This document shows positions 34,271 to 45,389 of a stretch of DNA of 64,000 bases, in pieces. The notes beneath the pieces were generated by a model. That model made no database searches. It saw only the letters and a list, made by a program, of their open reading frames with translations, and was not told the origin of the DNA. The stretch lies in NCBI GenBank assembly GCA_022457155.1, contig JAJGOT010000010.1, forward strand, positions 451,501 through 515,500. The letters are read 5' to 3'. Position 1 is the stretch's first letter. Every line of letters begins with the position of its first letter. This DNA comes from Cladopsammia gracilis (taxonomy: Eukaryota > Cnidaria > Anthozoa > Scleractinia > Dendrophylliidae). The translations under genes were made by a program, and so were the position numbers.

Positions 34271-34725
34271 TTACTCATGCGCGAAGGGCATGAGGTAAGG
34301 TTTCGGCTCCGTTTTTCTTGTTATTATTTTTATTATTATTTTTATTTTCTGTCACGATTTTGCATGCAAATTTATGCACGCATATTTTAAACTGTGCACT
34401 TCCGGTTCACGTCTTTGCCATTTACACTTCCTGGTTAGTGAGTCCCGGCTATTCTCACTTCCGGTAAAAGAGCGTTACTTAGGTGTCGACAGAATCTACT
34501 ACAACCCTACATACATAACTATGTTCACGTTTGGTATATATAAGACTTAGAAAAATCACTGGCTTCATTGTGGTACAGCTTTCATGTCCACAACATTCAA
34601 TAGTAAACAACGTGGTTTTCAGGAACGATGACTGAATGAAAGGAGTAACTCTTCTCCATGTCGGACATCTTCTTACTATGTTTAAAATATATCGTAAAAT
34701 TTTCTTACGCATGCGCATGAGTAAA
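34271..34725. repeat. Element with ACTCATGCGC inverted ends
   Basis: ACTCATGCGC at the left and GCGCATGAGT at the right are inverted. The interior from 34,351 is homologous to 2,966-3,075 (CACGATTTTGCATGCAAATT). A similar ACTCATGCGC end occurs at about 2,203, so both are probably copies of one family. Confidence 0.5.
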
Positions 34726-35229
34726 GGCTGCTTGGAGCCTCTTGTTTCAACAACGTTTTGGCGCCGATTTTAACAAAATTCAACGGTCATAAATTCCTAC
34801 AAAACGTGGGGACTTAAGGGGACCTTGTACTGCATTTAAAAGAGTCACTCTCCAGGCACTATCAGGCGTAATTATATGCTAAAGTCTCCAGGATTAAAAA
34901 CGAAACACGGCAAAACAGATCAAGGGTTAAAACACAACAAAGAAACGATGCGGATCAGCCATGCATGCCACTCGAAACAAGGACAAAAATATTGCGATAC
35001 ATAGACAAACAGGCTCGGATCAAATGATATCTAAGTAAACGTTAATGTACAAAGAAACCAAATAACGATTTGATTCACCTTTTATCGCGTTGGAAACGAA
35101 GAAAACGTCTCACGAAGGTCAGTAAAATTGCACCCCGTGAACTCGCCATCGCAGGAAATTTGACACATCAGGATTGATAATTACGTGCTAGGCGTCATGG
35201 TATACCTGAAAAATCCTCCTTTAGGGTAC

Positions 35230-35871
35230 TCTAGATGACCATTTTATGTACATACATTTGAACTGTTTTAACCCAATACATTTTGGAAATAAAAATATAG
35301 TGGGTATAACCATTGTAAATATAAGTATATTTGCTTCTCGTATACTTTCCATGGGCAAAAGAACACTCATTCTGACTGACGCCAAACGCCACAAAATAAA
35401 AAAAAGAATATTTTAATAAACAGCATACAGCACTGTGCAAAAAAAAATGAAAGTGAATTTGGACGAATTTCAAGACTTTTCATCACTTTTCAGTGAAAAA
35501 CAACAAATTTCCAACCAAAATGAAATTTCGATGAACTTTCGACAAATTTTGAAAACCGCTAATTGTCTCAACATTTTCGAAATTTCAAACTTAGTCATTC
35601 AAGTTCAAGCGAAAATTCGAACGAAACAAAACAAAATTATTTCGTATGCACTGTTAAGAATATTTTCAAAGAGTATTGCGAATTTTTAAAACGTTTTTGT
35701 GAATGCTAGGAAAAATACAGTCACATGAACTTTTGCTTCACTCAAATAATGCCTTGACAATAATTCAATCATCTTGAGACTCCAAGGCATCATGGTATTG
35801 ATTGTGTAAACATGGCAACCACATTTTGTATAAAAGGTAAAGTTCACAGAACTAATCACACTGTATTACAG
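35230..35871. other. Upstream flank of ZNF-B
   Basis: Homologous to 16,330-16,530 (GCATACAG...CTGTGCAAA, GACTTTTCATCACTTTTCA) and, further right, to 18,300-18,535. It resumes after the hAT-like element at 37,635. Confidence 0.6.
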
Positions 35872-37634
35872 CAGGGCTCGAAATAATGGCTGGTCAAAGG
35901 ACAATGTCCGGACTGATTGGGGATTTGACTGGTCAAACTTTTGTCTTGTTGGTCATGTTGGCCGGTCACATTCGATCATGTTGAAATAAATTAAAGTTTC
36001 CATGCTATTCAGTTGTTATCAGTATGTAGCGAGTTGCTGTGTAATGCAGAACTTTGATCTGAAATCCTGGGTGAAATGCAACTAGAACCGTTGTTTAAAA
36101 TTCAGCCTTTGAAACAGACATTGGGGTTCGCTCACTTCCAGTCTCAAAATTAAAAATATTTCCACTTTTATTAGTAATTTTCAAGTTGTATATTCCCCCC
36201 TGCACATAAATTAGTTCCTTATTCCAGAATATAATCAAAGTATAATGCAAAGGAACTATAATTAAAACAATATTTCACTCTTCATGAGTTTATCCATGTG
36301 TTTATCGGTGGCGTGCATAATGTAAACATAAAAGTTTATACAATAATGAACATCTAAAACTGAATGTACAAACATTCTCACGTTTGTTTGTTTGTTTGTT
36401 TGTTTGTTTGTTTTAGAGATAATACTAAATGAATAACATTCAAACAAAAATGGAATGTCATGAAAGGTGTTACAGAAAAAAATATCTAAAGATATGCCAG
36501 TTAAATTAAAGCTGCATGTATTGTAATTAAGTAATCTAAGGTAAAGAAAGTAAGTAAATTCTTGTGTTATGTAAGTAGGTAATAGGTAAAATTGTATTGT
36601 AATCAGGGTTGTCAAAAGTAGCTGGCTGCCGGCGAAAATAGCCGCCTACTTCGTCATATTGGCTGGTTACTCTGCTTGGCAGTTTTATATGGAAGAGATG
36701 GAGTTTATACATCTATGACTGTCGTAGATGCGATGAAAATTGATAGGAATCTGTCCACAAAACGCAATAATAATCGCTTTCCTTCGCTTAATTTGGTTTA
36801 GTCGATGATTGATGATGGCAACAAAGAAGTGTGCAACGGTTTCAATTTTTTTTCCAAGAGTGGTTCATGTACGCGGACTAAAGACGTATTCAAAATGACT
36901 TCAAAACGGCAGCGTGGCCTAACGGAAATGTGGGCAGGACTTCTAGATTCAACAAAAAAAAAAACGAAAGCCAGGTATTTTCAATACGTTGTTAAACATG
37001 CATTACTCTTTTTTGAACATTATATTTTAAAATTTGTACAACAGACAGTGTAACTATTGTGTAACTATTAATATACATAAGCTTATTTCCATTTCGCCGC
37101 TGTAATTTATTTGTGCTTTAGTCTATTAGAGTGCTGTGAGCTTTTAGCAATGACTTTTTTGGAAATATATAATGCCATTTTTATATCGGAATTTATTAAT
37201 AATGTCCTCTTTAAATATAAAATAGAGAAGTTAAATTGATTATTTTTTTCCTTTATTGAGATTTTTCCCTTTATTATGTTTTTCCCCTTATCCTTTGTAC
37301 ATTGTCCTTGTTTTGTGTTTTATTGACCGGAGAGTATCCGAGAGAGTAAAATGCGTTTAGTTATTATTTTAGTTATTTAAGTTATAAGTGATAAAGTTTA
37401 TGCTGTAATAATAGTTGCAACTGTTACCTTGTATATTATTTGTTGGAATGTAAACTTTAAAAATGTAAATAAAAAATATATAATGCCATTTTTGGCTCAT
37501 GGGCCCCTGTTTTAAGAGTTATTCATCTTATAAATTTGAACGACCGGAAACGATATGTGACCAAGCTAAAATGTACTTGGCCGGTCATCGTGACCAGAGA
37601 CTCTCCGGAAATTATTTCAAGCCTAGCTAGCTTG
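35872..37634. mobile_element. hAT-like element, about 1.76 kb
   Basis: The left end CAGGGCTCGAAATAATGGC and right end GGAAATTATTTCAAGCCTAG are inverted. TACAG and TAAAG flank it as an imperfect 5-bp duplication. The homologous DNA at 18,525-18,540 is uninterrupted. GGTCATGTTGGCCGGTCA-type subterminal motifs match the elements at 22.7-25.0 kb. A frame at 36,805-37,053 with KRQRGLTEMW and a basic tract could be an N-terminal transposase remnant, unproven. A CAGGGTTGTCAAAAGTAGC block at 36,604 may be another nested piece. Confidence 0.7.
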
Positions 37635-37717
37635 TAAAGTATTCAACATGCCAAACGTTTAATTGAGAATTGCATTTATGAAAACATCACATTACTGCAA
37701 GTTTAAGAACACGTACA

Positions 37718-38370
37718 GGGCTCAAAATAGTGGCCTGCCAATGGCCAAATCACAGGCCAAATTTCAAGTTTGGCAGGCAAAAATAATGATGAACTGCCAA
37801 ATGGATAATAAAATGGCAGGCGAAATTTACTGGACTGCTTTTGCTACACTTTTTACTTCTCTATGCTCCTTTATCTACTGTTCCTTTCCACAATTAGATT
37901 GTTCCTGATGAAAACATATAACTGGTTAAACTCAGTCTACATTGCCGGCTACTGTGAGGTTTTTGCTGGCTAAAAATTGCCAGGAAAAGCGGGAAAAATC
38001 AGGCAATTAAAAAACAAAAACAGAATTAAAAGCTTTTATAATGAAACTTTTCGTTTGAAGATTTTTTGCTTGCCTTGACATCACGCTTTGGTGGTTTCCG
38101 ACTTTGTTTGTTTACTGTCTGGAATAAAATTTATGTTACATGTTTTTCGCTTCAAAAATCTTTTTAACAGTTGGAGTCTGGCCATAATGCAATTGAAAAT
38201 AACGGCACGAATGCAACAACATTCAAAAGGAACTAAAAATTGTTCTATTTACCATGTGATTAAATTTGATCGAGTGTCGATTTATAAAAAGCGATGTCCC
38301 ATAATAAATTTACAGCAACCAAACACATTCTCGGAAAGGAAATTTCGACATCATTACGCATCGGCATGAT
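37718..38370. mobile_element. hAT-like fragment, right end missing
   Basis: Begins CAGGGCTCAAAATAGTGG, followed by repeated TGGCAGGC/GCCTGCCA motifs. No matching inverse end is found before the next element. The open frames at 37,663-38,369 show no domain I recognise. Confidence 0.4.
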
Positions 38371-38494
38371 AGTCGGAAGTTCGAAAGATAAAAACCATGA
38401 AACAATGCTTCACTGTCTTCACTCTTGCTTATGTTTAATGCAAACAAATAAATGTTAAAGTATTAAGGATCTCCCAAACTTTAGTTGATTTTCC

Positions 38495-39632
38495 GGGTGT
38501 TACAAAAACTAAGACCCTCGAAAACTAAGACCTAAGACCTAAGATCCATCTTAGTTTTTGTGATCATATGAAAACTAAGACTCCCAGATTTATTAGTCGG
38601 CGGCGCCTATAATGTCAACCAGCTGATCGCACTGAAACTACAATGATTTAAGGTTACAGTGTACCTTCGGGGGTGTCTCCAGTATAACAGCTCTAGCGTC
38701 TTACGATTACACTCAATATACCTAAACCCAGATATCAAATTAAAGCTTATAGAGCTGGCTATCTAAATATGGAAACCATTTGGCAATAAAATGAACTGTC
38801 GAATTTTTTACGACGTCTAAATTCGAACGTCCGAATCAGCTTTAAAACCCTGTAACTTAAAGCGATTATTATATTTTGCTAATTTGATTTGTTCTTGGGT
38901 TTCCGGACACGAAGCGCTAAAAAAACGTGTCGGCAATTTTCCATATTCAATTGCAATGAAAAGTTACAGAATATTTTCGAAAAGGGGAGAAAAAAATTGG
39001 AATGATCGCACGGAAATGCCTGTTGACGAAAAAGTTTTCGGAATTAAGAAATTCGCCGACACGTTTTTGTTGATTATATGTTAGCCTAGCTTCTGTCCAA
39101 ATTTAAGGAAAATCGAACAAATTCCCTTTGAGTTGTAGCTCTTTAAAGTGTCCCCAACAAGCGAAAAATTAACTTTGAGAAAATGACGCTTAAAAAAACA
39201 TATCGCTTAATAAACAAACTCCGCCCACAAAAGTTATACCGTCATTTCTCCGTCAATTTTCACTATTTTTCGATCCTTTTTTTTGGATGAAAGTTCATTC
39301 TGTAAACTTTATTTTAACGGCAAAAAAAATTTTCAATAAATTTTCGATCTGAAGGTACACTGTAACCTTAATGATTGCAATAAAGCTCAGAATAACAACA
39401 ATGAATCTGAAACTAGCAAACCACATCATACTTTCATTTGCATTGGTTACGTTATCTTTCATTTGGTCTTAAGATTACAATGCATATGTATAAATTCATA
39501 TTATTATATTCCATATCATCCGTCCGGTCTGTTTCTTTGAATGTAAAGTTATATTTACGGGTAAATTTACGGGGTCTTAGTTTTCGTGATCATGAACAGG
39601 GTCTTAGTTTTCGTGATTACGAAAACTAAGAC
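38495..39632. mobile_element. AACTAAGACC-type TIR element
   Basis: GTTACAAAAACTAAGACC at the left is matched inversely by GGTCTTAGTTTTCGTGATTAC at the right. Several extra AAAACTAAGACC or GGTCTTAGTTTTCGTGAT copies lie near both ends. It hosts the TTAA element at 38,652-39,367. Confidence 0.5.
38652..39367. mobile_element. 0.7-kb TTAA element (second copy at 61.8 kb)
   Basis: The ends GGTTACAGTGTACCTTC and GAAGGTACACTGTAACC lie between TTAA at 38,648-38,651 and 39,368-39,371. The whole body is homologous, in opposite orientation, to 61,821-62,486 (GGTGTCTCCAGTATAACAGC; CGGACACGAAGCGCTAAAA). TTAA targeting suggests piggyBac or Kolobok. Neither copy has a long frame. Confidence 0.85.
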
Positions 39633-39694
39633 CTGAGTATTTGGGGGGGAGGGAGTTGGATGATAATTCTCAAGTAGTCTATTTACAGATGTTT

Positions 39695-41429
39695 TAGCCT
39701 GCGTAGCAAGCGTTCCCGTACGAACGAATTTTTCCGCATTCTGGCCGCGCGAAAATTGGGGCGAGAGCAAAAAAATCGGCGGACGGGGGTGGGAGTGGGG
39801 AGATGAGGGAACGCTTGCCTGCAAACCCCACGATTTTGAAAAAGGCCCACCTATTTGTCACGGTTGATTTCATTTGCCGATTGACAGCTTGTCAACAAGT
39901 GAGCCAATTACAGATTACCGGATGTAGAATTTTACTACAGTACTTCCTTCAAAAGATAAAACGTTTCGAATTCGTAAACGGCTTCACAGATTCATGGAAT
40001 CAATAAACCTTCTCGCCATTTCAACACAATGCCGACTTAAATTAGAAGAAATATCCGTATATTTGCTTGCTTTGACTTATTGAATCCAACACCGGTTAAC
40101 AGAGCCGGTGAAATAATTCCCGCTAATAAAAAGATAACACTGCTCAGTTCAACTACTCAGCGCGCGACTGTACTGCTGTGTTTGTTTACAGTTATATTAT
40201 TTCTAGTTCAAAATCAATCTTCGCTTTCCTCGCTATTTTCTGACTTTTCTATGATAGGAGCACTAATCATTCAGCTTCATTTCATCTTATATTTTGCTGT
40301 AACCAAAATAAAACTCGAATCGGTCCACAAATGCAAATAGATCTTCCCACACTTGCCACTTTCAATTCAACGCCGATATAAACAAACAGCCGCCGAAATA
40401 GATCACTTTCAACTTTAAAATTTGGAATGAAATCGTGGTGTCAATTGGAGTCAATTAAGTTTTTGAGAAAGTCTAAACCTTAATGACTGGATTTGGGTAT
40501 TATTTGGCTTTTGACTCGCCTTTTTTGTATCGATCCAACGATCCAACTAATTTAAAATAGGCATAATTTACCGATCACTACAAACCGGCATGGACGACAA
40601 CAGTCAAACTAAACCACGATAATTTTTTCCAACGGGTCTACTCAAGTCTAAGAAAAACATTTCCTGGCCTATTATTAATAGAGGAATAAGGTACGCATTG
40701 TTTTCTTTCCGTGCCTTTACATTTAAGCGAGGAAATCCTTGTGTAACTTTGACTATAAATTAAATACGTGCGTTCTTCCAAATTTCCCTTTGTGTATATC
40801 GTCCAAGCAGTTCAGTTTTTCATTTAAATCGCACGCCGTCATCCCCATACAATTTACCTCTTCGACTGGATCCCGAATTATGCTTTGCAATGGAGAAATA
40901 ACACTGAATAATACTGGAATAGCCTGTACCTCTTTGCCTTTTACTTTGCACTCCGCACATCATAACAAACAACTGAAAAATTAAACTCTTGCCGAATCCT
41001 GTTGGCAATACGGCCATTAAATCGTTGCCGTTAAAATGATGGCGCATTGCCCTTTCTTGTTCCGTTTTCAAAGTAAAAGCAAGCCCCCGCTTCTCTCAGC
41101 TCCGACAAAACTTCGGTCAAACACGTTTCAAAATCTTTCACATGTTCTCCGAGCTCCATTTTGATCTCGCAAGTCACGCTCAAAATATTTTGCGTGATAA
41201 TTTGATAGCTACCTGTCAAACCTGTCACTCAAGGTGACCACACCGCACCAATCAGGAGCCCCGTTCGTGGACGAACGGCGTTTTTCAAAATCGTGGGGTT
41301 TGCAGGCAAGCGTTCCCTCATCTCCCCACTCCCACCCCCGTCCGCCGATTTTTTTGCTCTCGCCCCAATTTTCGCGCGGCCAGAATGCGGAAAAATTCGT
41401 TCGTACGGGAACGCTTGCTACGCAGGCTA
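39695..41429. mobile_element. Long-TIR element carrying a helicase fragment
   Basis: About 145-bp inverted ends: AGCCTGCGTAGCAAGCGTTC from 39,696 and its inverse ending at 41,428. Both continue through TTCCGCATTCTGGCCGCGCG to CAAACCCCACGATTTT. Each end also carries a smaller inverted GGGAACGCTTGC pair. I see no convincing long TSD (TA borders only). The interior contains a broken RecQ-like helicase start on the minus strand and otherwise unrecognised DNA (39,850-40,740). Confidence 0.8.
40752..41228 (-). pseudogene. RecQ-like helicase N-terminal fragment
   Basis: On the minus strand the frame contains KTEQERAMRHHFNGNDLMAV, the Q-motif-like lead of RecQ helicases, then PTGFGKS (Walker A) and, after a frameshift near 40,925, VISPLQSIIRDPVEEV, matching the following motif. 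Another shift lies near 41,070, between an upstream leader (LTEVLSELREAG) and the helicase start. It ends at a stop at 40,752 without the DEAH box or later motifs. RecQ proteins unwind DNA using ATP; this copy cannot. It begins about 60 bp inside the right TIR, suggesting capture by the transposon. Confidence 0.8.
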
Positions 41430-41639
41430 TATATTATCTTTCATGTTCACTTTAAATATCTTGCAATCTTTGCTTGTGCTGTTGTCTGTTGTTTACATAT
41501 CTCTTAGCTAGATTTAGTTTCAGCGAAAAAATAGAACGATATTGCAACTTCTGAACATGTTTCAAAATACTAAATGTAAACAAAGATCTTGCCTAGTCAC
41601 TTTCTTAATGTCCGTTGATCTGATTTCCAAATAAATATT

Positions 41640-41660
41640 TGAAAAAAAAAAAAAAAAAAA
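41640..41660. repeat. Poly(A) tract
   Basis: About 20 A after ATAAATATTTG. It could mark the 3-prime end of a retroposed sequence, but no TSD or source gene is recognised. Confidence 0.5.
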
Positions 41661-42325
41661 ACTACGCAACAGACACGTGGAACCGGAAAGAATGGATTAC
41701 AAAATCTTTTACCTTGCGACCGCTAACCAACGTTTTTGTTGAAGTCAAATGCCCGCCCCGCACTAAGGTGCAGGATTGCGGTTTATCAAAATATCGTGAT
41801 AGAATATTATTAGTTTGATAATTGATATTTTGATATGTCAGTGATATTTGGGTGATAACAGAATGATAAAAGCAAAAAATAATTTTCTATTTTAAATATC
41901 AAAAATATCATTATCATATCGTATTTACATGATAGTTGCTAGAAGAATTTTCGCTATCAAATTTTCAAATTATCATTATCAAGATATCACTATCAAGTTA
42001 GAATCATATCATGTATGACTATCATTCTCAAATCTCACTCAAGTGATTTCACCATTTTACCAAGCATAACAGACACAATGATATTGTGATATATCATGAT
42101 AATATCAAAATTGTCCATCTATCTAGGAGCATAGAAAGTTTTCTTGAAATAAAGCAAGTTATCATATCATGTATCACTATCACTCTCAAATCTCACTCTA
42201 GTGATTTAAGAAAGAAGACAAGACACAGTGATAGTTTGATATATCATGATAAGATCACTTGTCCATGTATTTACAGAAGTACATTGCCTTTTTCTTTTCT
42301 CATAATACTCTTACATTAACTCGGC

Positions 42326-42553
42326 TTACATTAGTTTGCGCCTTTTTAGTTCACTTTCTAGATCTGTGTTAAATCTGTTATTAACAAACCAAAAAAGAAT
42401 ATTCCGTTTGTATTGAGTCATTTTGCGTGTAACTTCGAAGTACTGGTTGAGACGACGAAATCCCTGTTCGCAGGATTCAGTGTTGACGCCTTTGATGATA
42501 GAAAACTGGGGAAGGTGCGGGTGAAATTCACATTTGGGATTGTCTGGGGGCAT
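42326..42553 (-). pseudogene. C-terminal remnant of KDZ-like transposase
   Basis: 75 codons including [20 protein letters not shown] and [17 protein letters not shown], resembling the C-terminal (N-T-x-x-CEQ) region of Kyakuja-Dileera-Zisupton transposases, where the final acidic residue of the DDE site lies. Only this exon-sized piece remains, so the element cannot mobilise itself. Family assignment is from motif memory and should be checked by profile search. Confidence 0.6.
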
Positions 42554-42566
42554 ACAAACAGCAGGT

Positions 42567-42655
42567 GTAAGGGTTAGGGTTACTTTAAGGTGTTAGGGTT
42601 AGGGTTTAGGGTTTAGGGTTAGGGTTGAGTTTAGGGTAAGGGTTAGGGTTTAGAG
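42567..42655. repeat. Interstitial telomere-like (TTAGGG)n tract
   Basis: About a dozen TTAGGG, TTTAGGG or TAAGGG units in one orientation, degenerate in spacing. TTAGGG is the usual metazoan telomere repeat, including cnidarians. Here it lies inside a transposon, so it was carried or acquired by the element rather than marking a chromosome fusion. Confidence 0.85.
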
Positions 42656-42659
42656 TCGA

Positions 42660-43215
42660 GGGGAACAGAAGTATTCTGATATCATGATTTTTCACTCTAT
42701 CACTGGGAGAAGAAGAAATTCAACTTAATTAAATATTCTGATAATATCATGATTGATCACTTTATCACTGGGAGAAGAACAAATTCTACTTAATTAAATA
42801 TTCTGATAATATCATGATTTATCACTCCATCACTGGTAGTACATGTAAAGTTCCTTCATTAAGTATTCTGATAAAATCATGATTTATCACTCTATCACTG
42901 GTAGTAGAAGTAAAGTTACCTCATTAAATATTCTGATAATATCATGATTATCACTCTATCACTGGTAGTAGAGGTTAAAGTTCCTTCATTAAATATTCTG
43001 ATATCTTAATTTATCGCTCTATCACTCGGAAGAGAACAAATTCTACTTAATTAAATATATTCTGATAATATCATGATAAATCACTGTATCACTGGGAGGA
43101 GAACAAATTCTACTTAATTAAATATTCTGATAATATCATGATAAATCACTGTATCACAGGGAAAAGAAGAAATAGTAACTTCATTAAATATATATTCTGA
43201 TAATATCATGATAAC
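42660..43215. repeat. 60-67 bp tandem array with ATATCATGAT palindromes
   Basis: Eight full units and one partial unit of ATTCTGATAATATCATGAT...TCACTCTATCACTGGGAGAAG...AATTAAAT. They occur at about 42,674, 42,734, 42,800, 42,864, 42,930, 42,994, 43,059, 43,126 and 43,195. Units fall into subtypes (GGGAGAAGA or GGTAGTAGA). Confidence 0.8.
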
Positions 43216-43452
43216 ATATCTTTATATCAGAAAAACCCATTGCGGAATATCAAAAAATCAACCCCTTATATCACCAAAGATATATCATGATAATAGCAAT
43301 ATTTTTAAGAAGAGATGTATTAGAAAAAAACATAATACTGTATATCATAACTGATTATTAGTCCTGATATAATGATAATACGCAATACTGCACCTCTCTC
43401 CCGCCCCGTCGGGCCTCGTTCACGTCAAATGCCCCACAATGCGGAGCTAATT

Positions 43453-44215
43453 AACCTCGCGCAAAACATCTTTTGCTTATCTTCGCTTATATAAATCGGC
43501 GTTGGGTCATTTCTGTATTAAATCAAACCTCGAAGCAAAATGATACTAAACAGTGTAAACAGACTAAAAAGACACTGAACAATGTCTTACCTTAACTTTA
43601 AAAAATTTCAGCGTTCTATAGGATCAAAGACATCAAAAGCAAGTCTTCAGTCAGGGCGACATTACACGATACGGGCAAGTACCGGCACAATATAACACAA
43701 ACACTGATGAAGGGGTTATCCCCGAAACGTCTGACTGTCTTTGTCAGTTCTTTTTCGGCACTCAGTCTTAACTAAATTTCAATATTATCATTAACCGTGA
43801 GTGCCACGCAGCAAAATCATTTTAATTTGTACCTCATGATAGGCCTACATATAGTCTCCTTAATACCAAGTCCCAGTCTACTCGCGGTAATCAAAAATTT
43901 TACACATTTGGATTGGACACACAGATCACATGGATTGGATCTCTTTCCTGTCTATTGTCTGGACGGGACCTGAGAAGGATATTCAGAAATACAGCGGGCT
44001 CTGTCTTAGCCGGACACCTTCGGGACCACTTGTAGCTGTTCACCTTAGAGAGGTGTCCAGCTTATAGAGAGTTAAGCTACAAACGAACAAGTGAAGTTCG
44101 GTCAGAACCAGCCAATAATTGTTATAATTCAACACATTGATACACTGCCCAAATATGGTAAAAAAAGTTATCAATATACGCTATGTCTACATGACGTATA
44201 TCCAACGATAGAGGT
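43453..44215. repeat. Repeat family X, copy 3
   Basis: Collinear with copies 2 and 4, with frame-disrupting changes near the start and a 145-bp insertion at 43,684-43,828. Its right edge joins the same L1-like sequence as copy 2. Confidence 0.7.
43684..43828 (+). mobile_element. 145-bp insertion with hammerhead-like core
   Basis: Flanked by GTACC on both sides (43,679-43,683; 43,829-43,833) and absent from the other repeat X copies. It contains CTGATGA, an AGGGG/CCCC hairpin and GAAAC (43,704-43,728), then a GGCACTCA/TGAGTGCC hairpin. CTGATGA...GAAA cores are known in Penelope-like and other retroelement ends, so it may be such a 3-prime end. Stems I and III are not convincing. Confidence 0.45.
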
Positions 44216-45330
44216 AAATTTTTTTTTTTGGAATAAGCGAGATGATATCTCTCCACTGGCTAATAGATAGCATCCCCGATTGAAAGGCAAAGTTGAAAGG
44301 TCTTGAAACTATCTTTCATTTCTTTACTGATTTCAGGCCAAGAAAAGCGATAGAATTCAACAGGAAAACCATCGGTACCAGGTGTTTTATGTTTTTTTGA
44401 AGTCTTTTTGTGCGTTAAAGCATTCTTCTACGGCGATTTGGCCTTCACAAGAATTCATTTTTTCCTCATTTAAAGTGGTTACGTTTTCTGGGTTGAATAA
44501 AGCTGATTCTTTGAGTTCGGATTCGGTGATTGTGACCTTTGATTTGTAAAGAGATTCATATAAAAAAAGTGTTTTCTCTTCTAGAATTTTGAATTGATCA
44601 TCAGTGTAAACGTTTTCAGCTAATTTTAATCTTGTCAGTCTTCTTGGCGTGATTTCGTTTTTCTAGGCCGTAAAAGTATTTCGTATTGCGTTCACCTTGT
44701 TCGTGCCACCTTACTTAACTTCTCAAAATCGCACCTTTCGTTCTATATGTCATTAGTTTTTTAAGACGCGACTTTTCAATTTCGAGTTCAAGTATAAAGT
44801 TTTTATTGTGTGGATGTTTCTCGGCTTGTGCTTGTAACTTGTCTATTTTTGCTTGTATGTCTTTTTCCTTGTCCCTTAATATTTTTTGCCTTTCTTTTAG
44901 AGTATTTAACTGTAAAACCTCTAATTTCCATTTTTATAAGATCCCACCTTAACCCTAAGTTTGTGATATTATTGTATTTTAATTTAAAATCAGAAAGATT
45001 TTCTCGTAAAGCTGCAATATTATATTTTTCATCTTCAAGTGAGATATTAAACTTCCCAAAGCCTGGACCTTTCTTCTGCATGAGCTGAGACATCGGATTG
45101 TAGATGAATTGACACGGCTGAATGATCACTTTCGGGTGCTAGAATAATTTCACATTTTATATTTGCAAGGGTGCGAAATTCTTTTGAAATTAAAAAGTAA
45201 TCTAAATGGCTTTGTATTTTTAAGGATTTATTTCTCCAAGTGAAACGAGATAAGTCTGGGTTTGAAGTTCGCCAAATGTCACAAAGATTGTATGAATAAC
45301 AAAAATTTTAATTTTTCTACCGGATTCGCT
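44216..45330 (-). pseudogene. L1-like ORF2: endonuclease end and RT start
   Basis: Read on the minus strand, 45,300-45,110 contains LDYFLIS and SDHSAVSI, the C-terminal signatures of the L1 apurinic endonuclease. 45,129-44,803 continues with GPGFGKFNIS and FTVKYSKRKAK. The 44,755-44,216 part has the same PGTDG-type RT start as the fragment at 26.2 kb. The element ends before the catalytic YADD box. Stops and frameshifts show it is dead. It follows ORF1 in the expected order. Confidence 0.85.
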
Positions 45331-45389
45331 TTACTGAAGAAGGCATTTAAACCCTGTTTTTTTGCTGCTTCTAACTTACTCATCTGCCC

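Larger units (their letters stand above)
33600..35222. mobile_element. 1.6-kb TIR element with 9-bp TSD
   Basis: AAAGGAGGATTTTTCAGGTA at the left is matched by the inverse TACCTGAAAAATCCTCCTTT at the right (arms at least 30 bp). AGGGTACTC flanks both sides (33,591-33,599; 35,223-35,231). The length fits MULE-like elements. It contains a palindromic MITE and a copy of the repeat at 2,966-3,075. No transposase seen. Confidence 0.8.
41761..43399. mobile_element. Element with KDZ-type transposase remnant and telomere-like repeats
   Basis: The ends AAGGTGCAGGATTGCG and the inverse CGCAATACTGCACCTCT are imperfect TIRs. CCCGCCCCG flanks both sides (41,752-41,760; 43,400-43,408) as a probable 9-bp duplication. 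The host sequence is a GTCAAATGC/GGGCCTC repeat also found inside 4,759-5,586. Left and right thirds are rich in ATATCATGATAATATC palindromes. A minus-strand transposase remnant, a TTAGGG tract and a 65-bp tandem array lie inside. I infer a non-autonomous derivative of a Kyakuja-Dileera-Zisupton-like element. Confidence 0.7.

Noticed and set aside
36262..36615. 117-codon minus frame with (GTTT)n-derived residues
   Set aside because: Contains a TTTG microsatellite and no domain; inside a hAT-like element.
42567..42655. Telomere or chromosome-fusion scar
   Set aside because: The tract is short, degenerate and wholly inside a TIR element with a target duplication.
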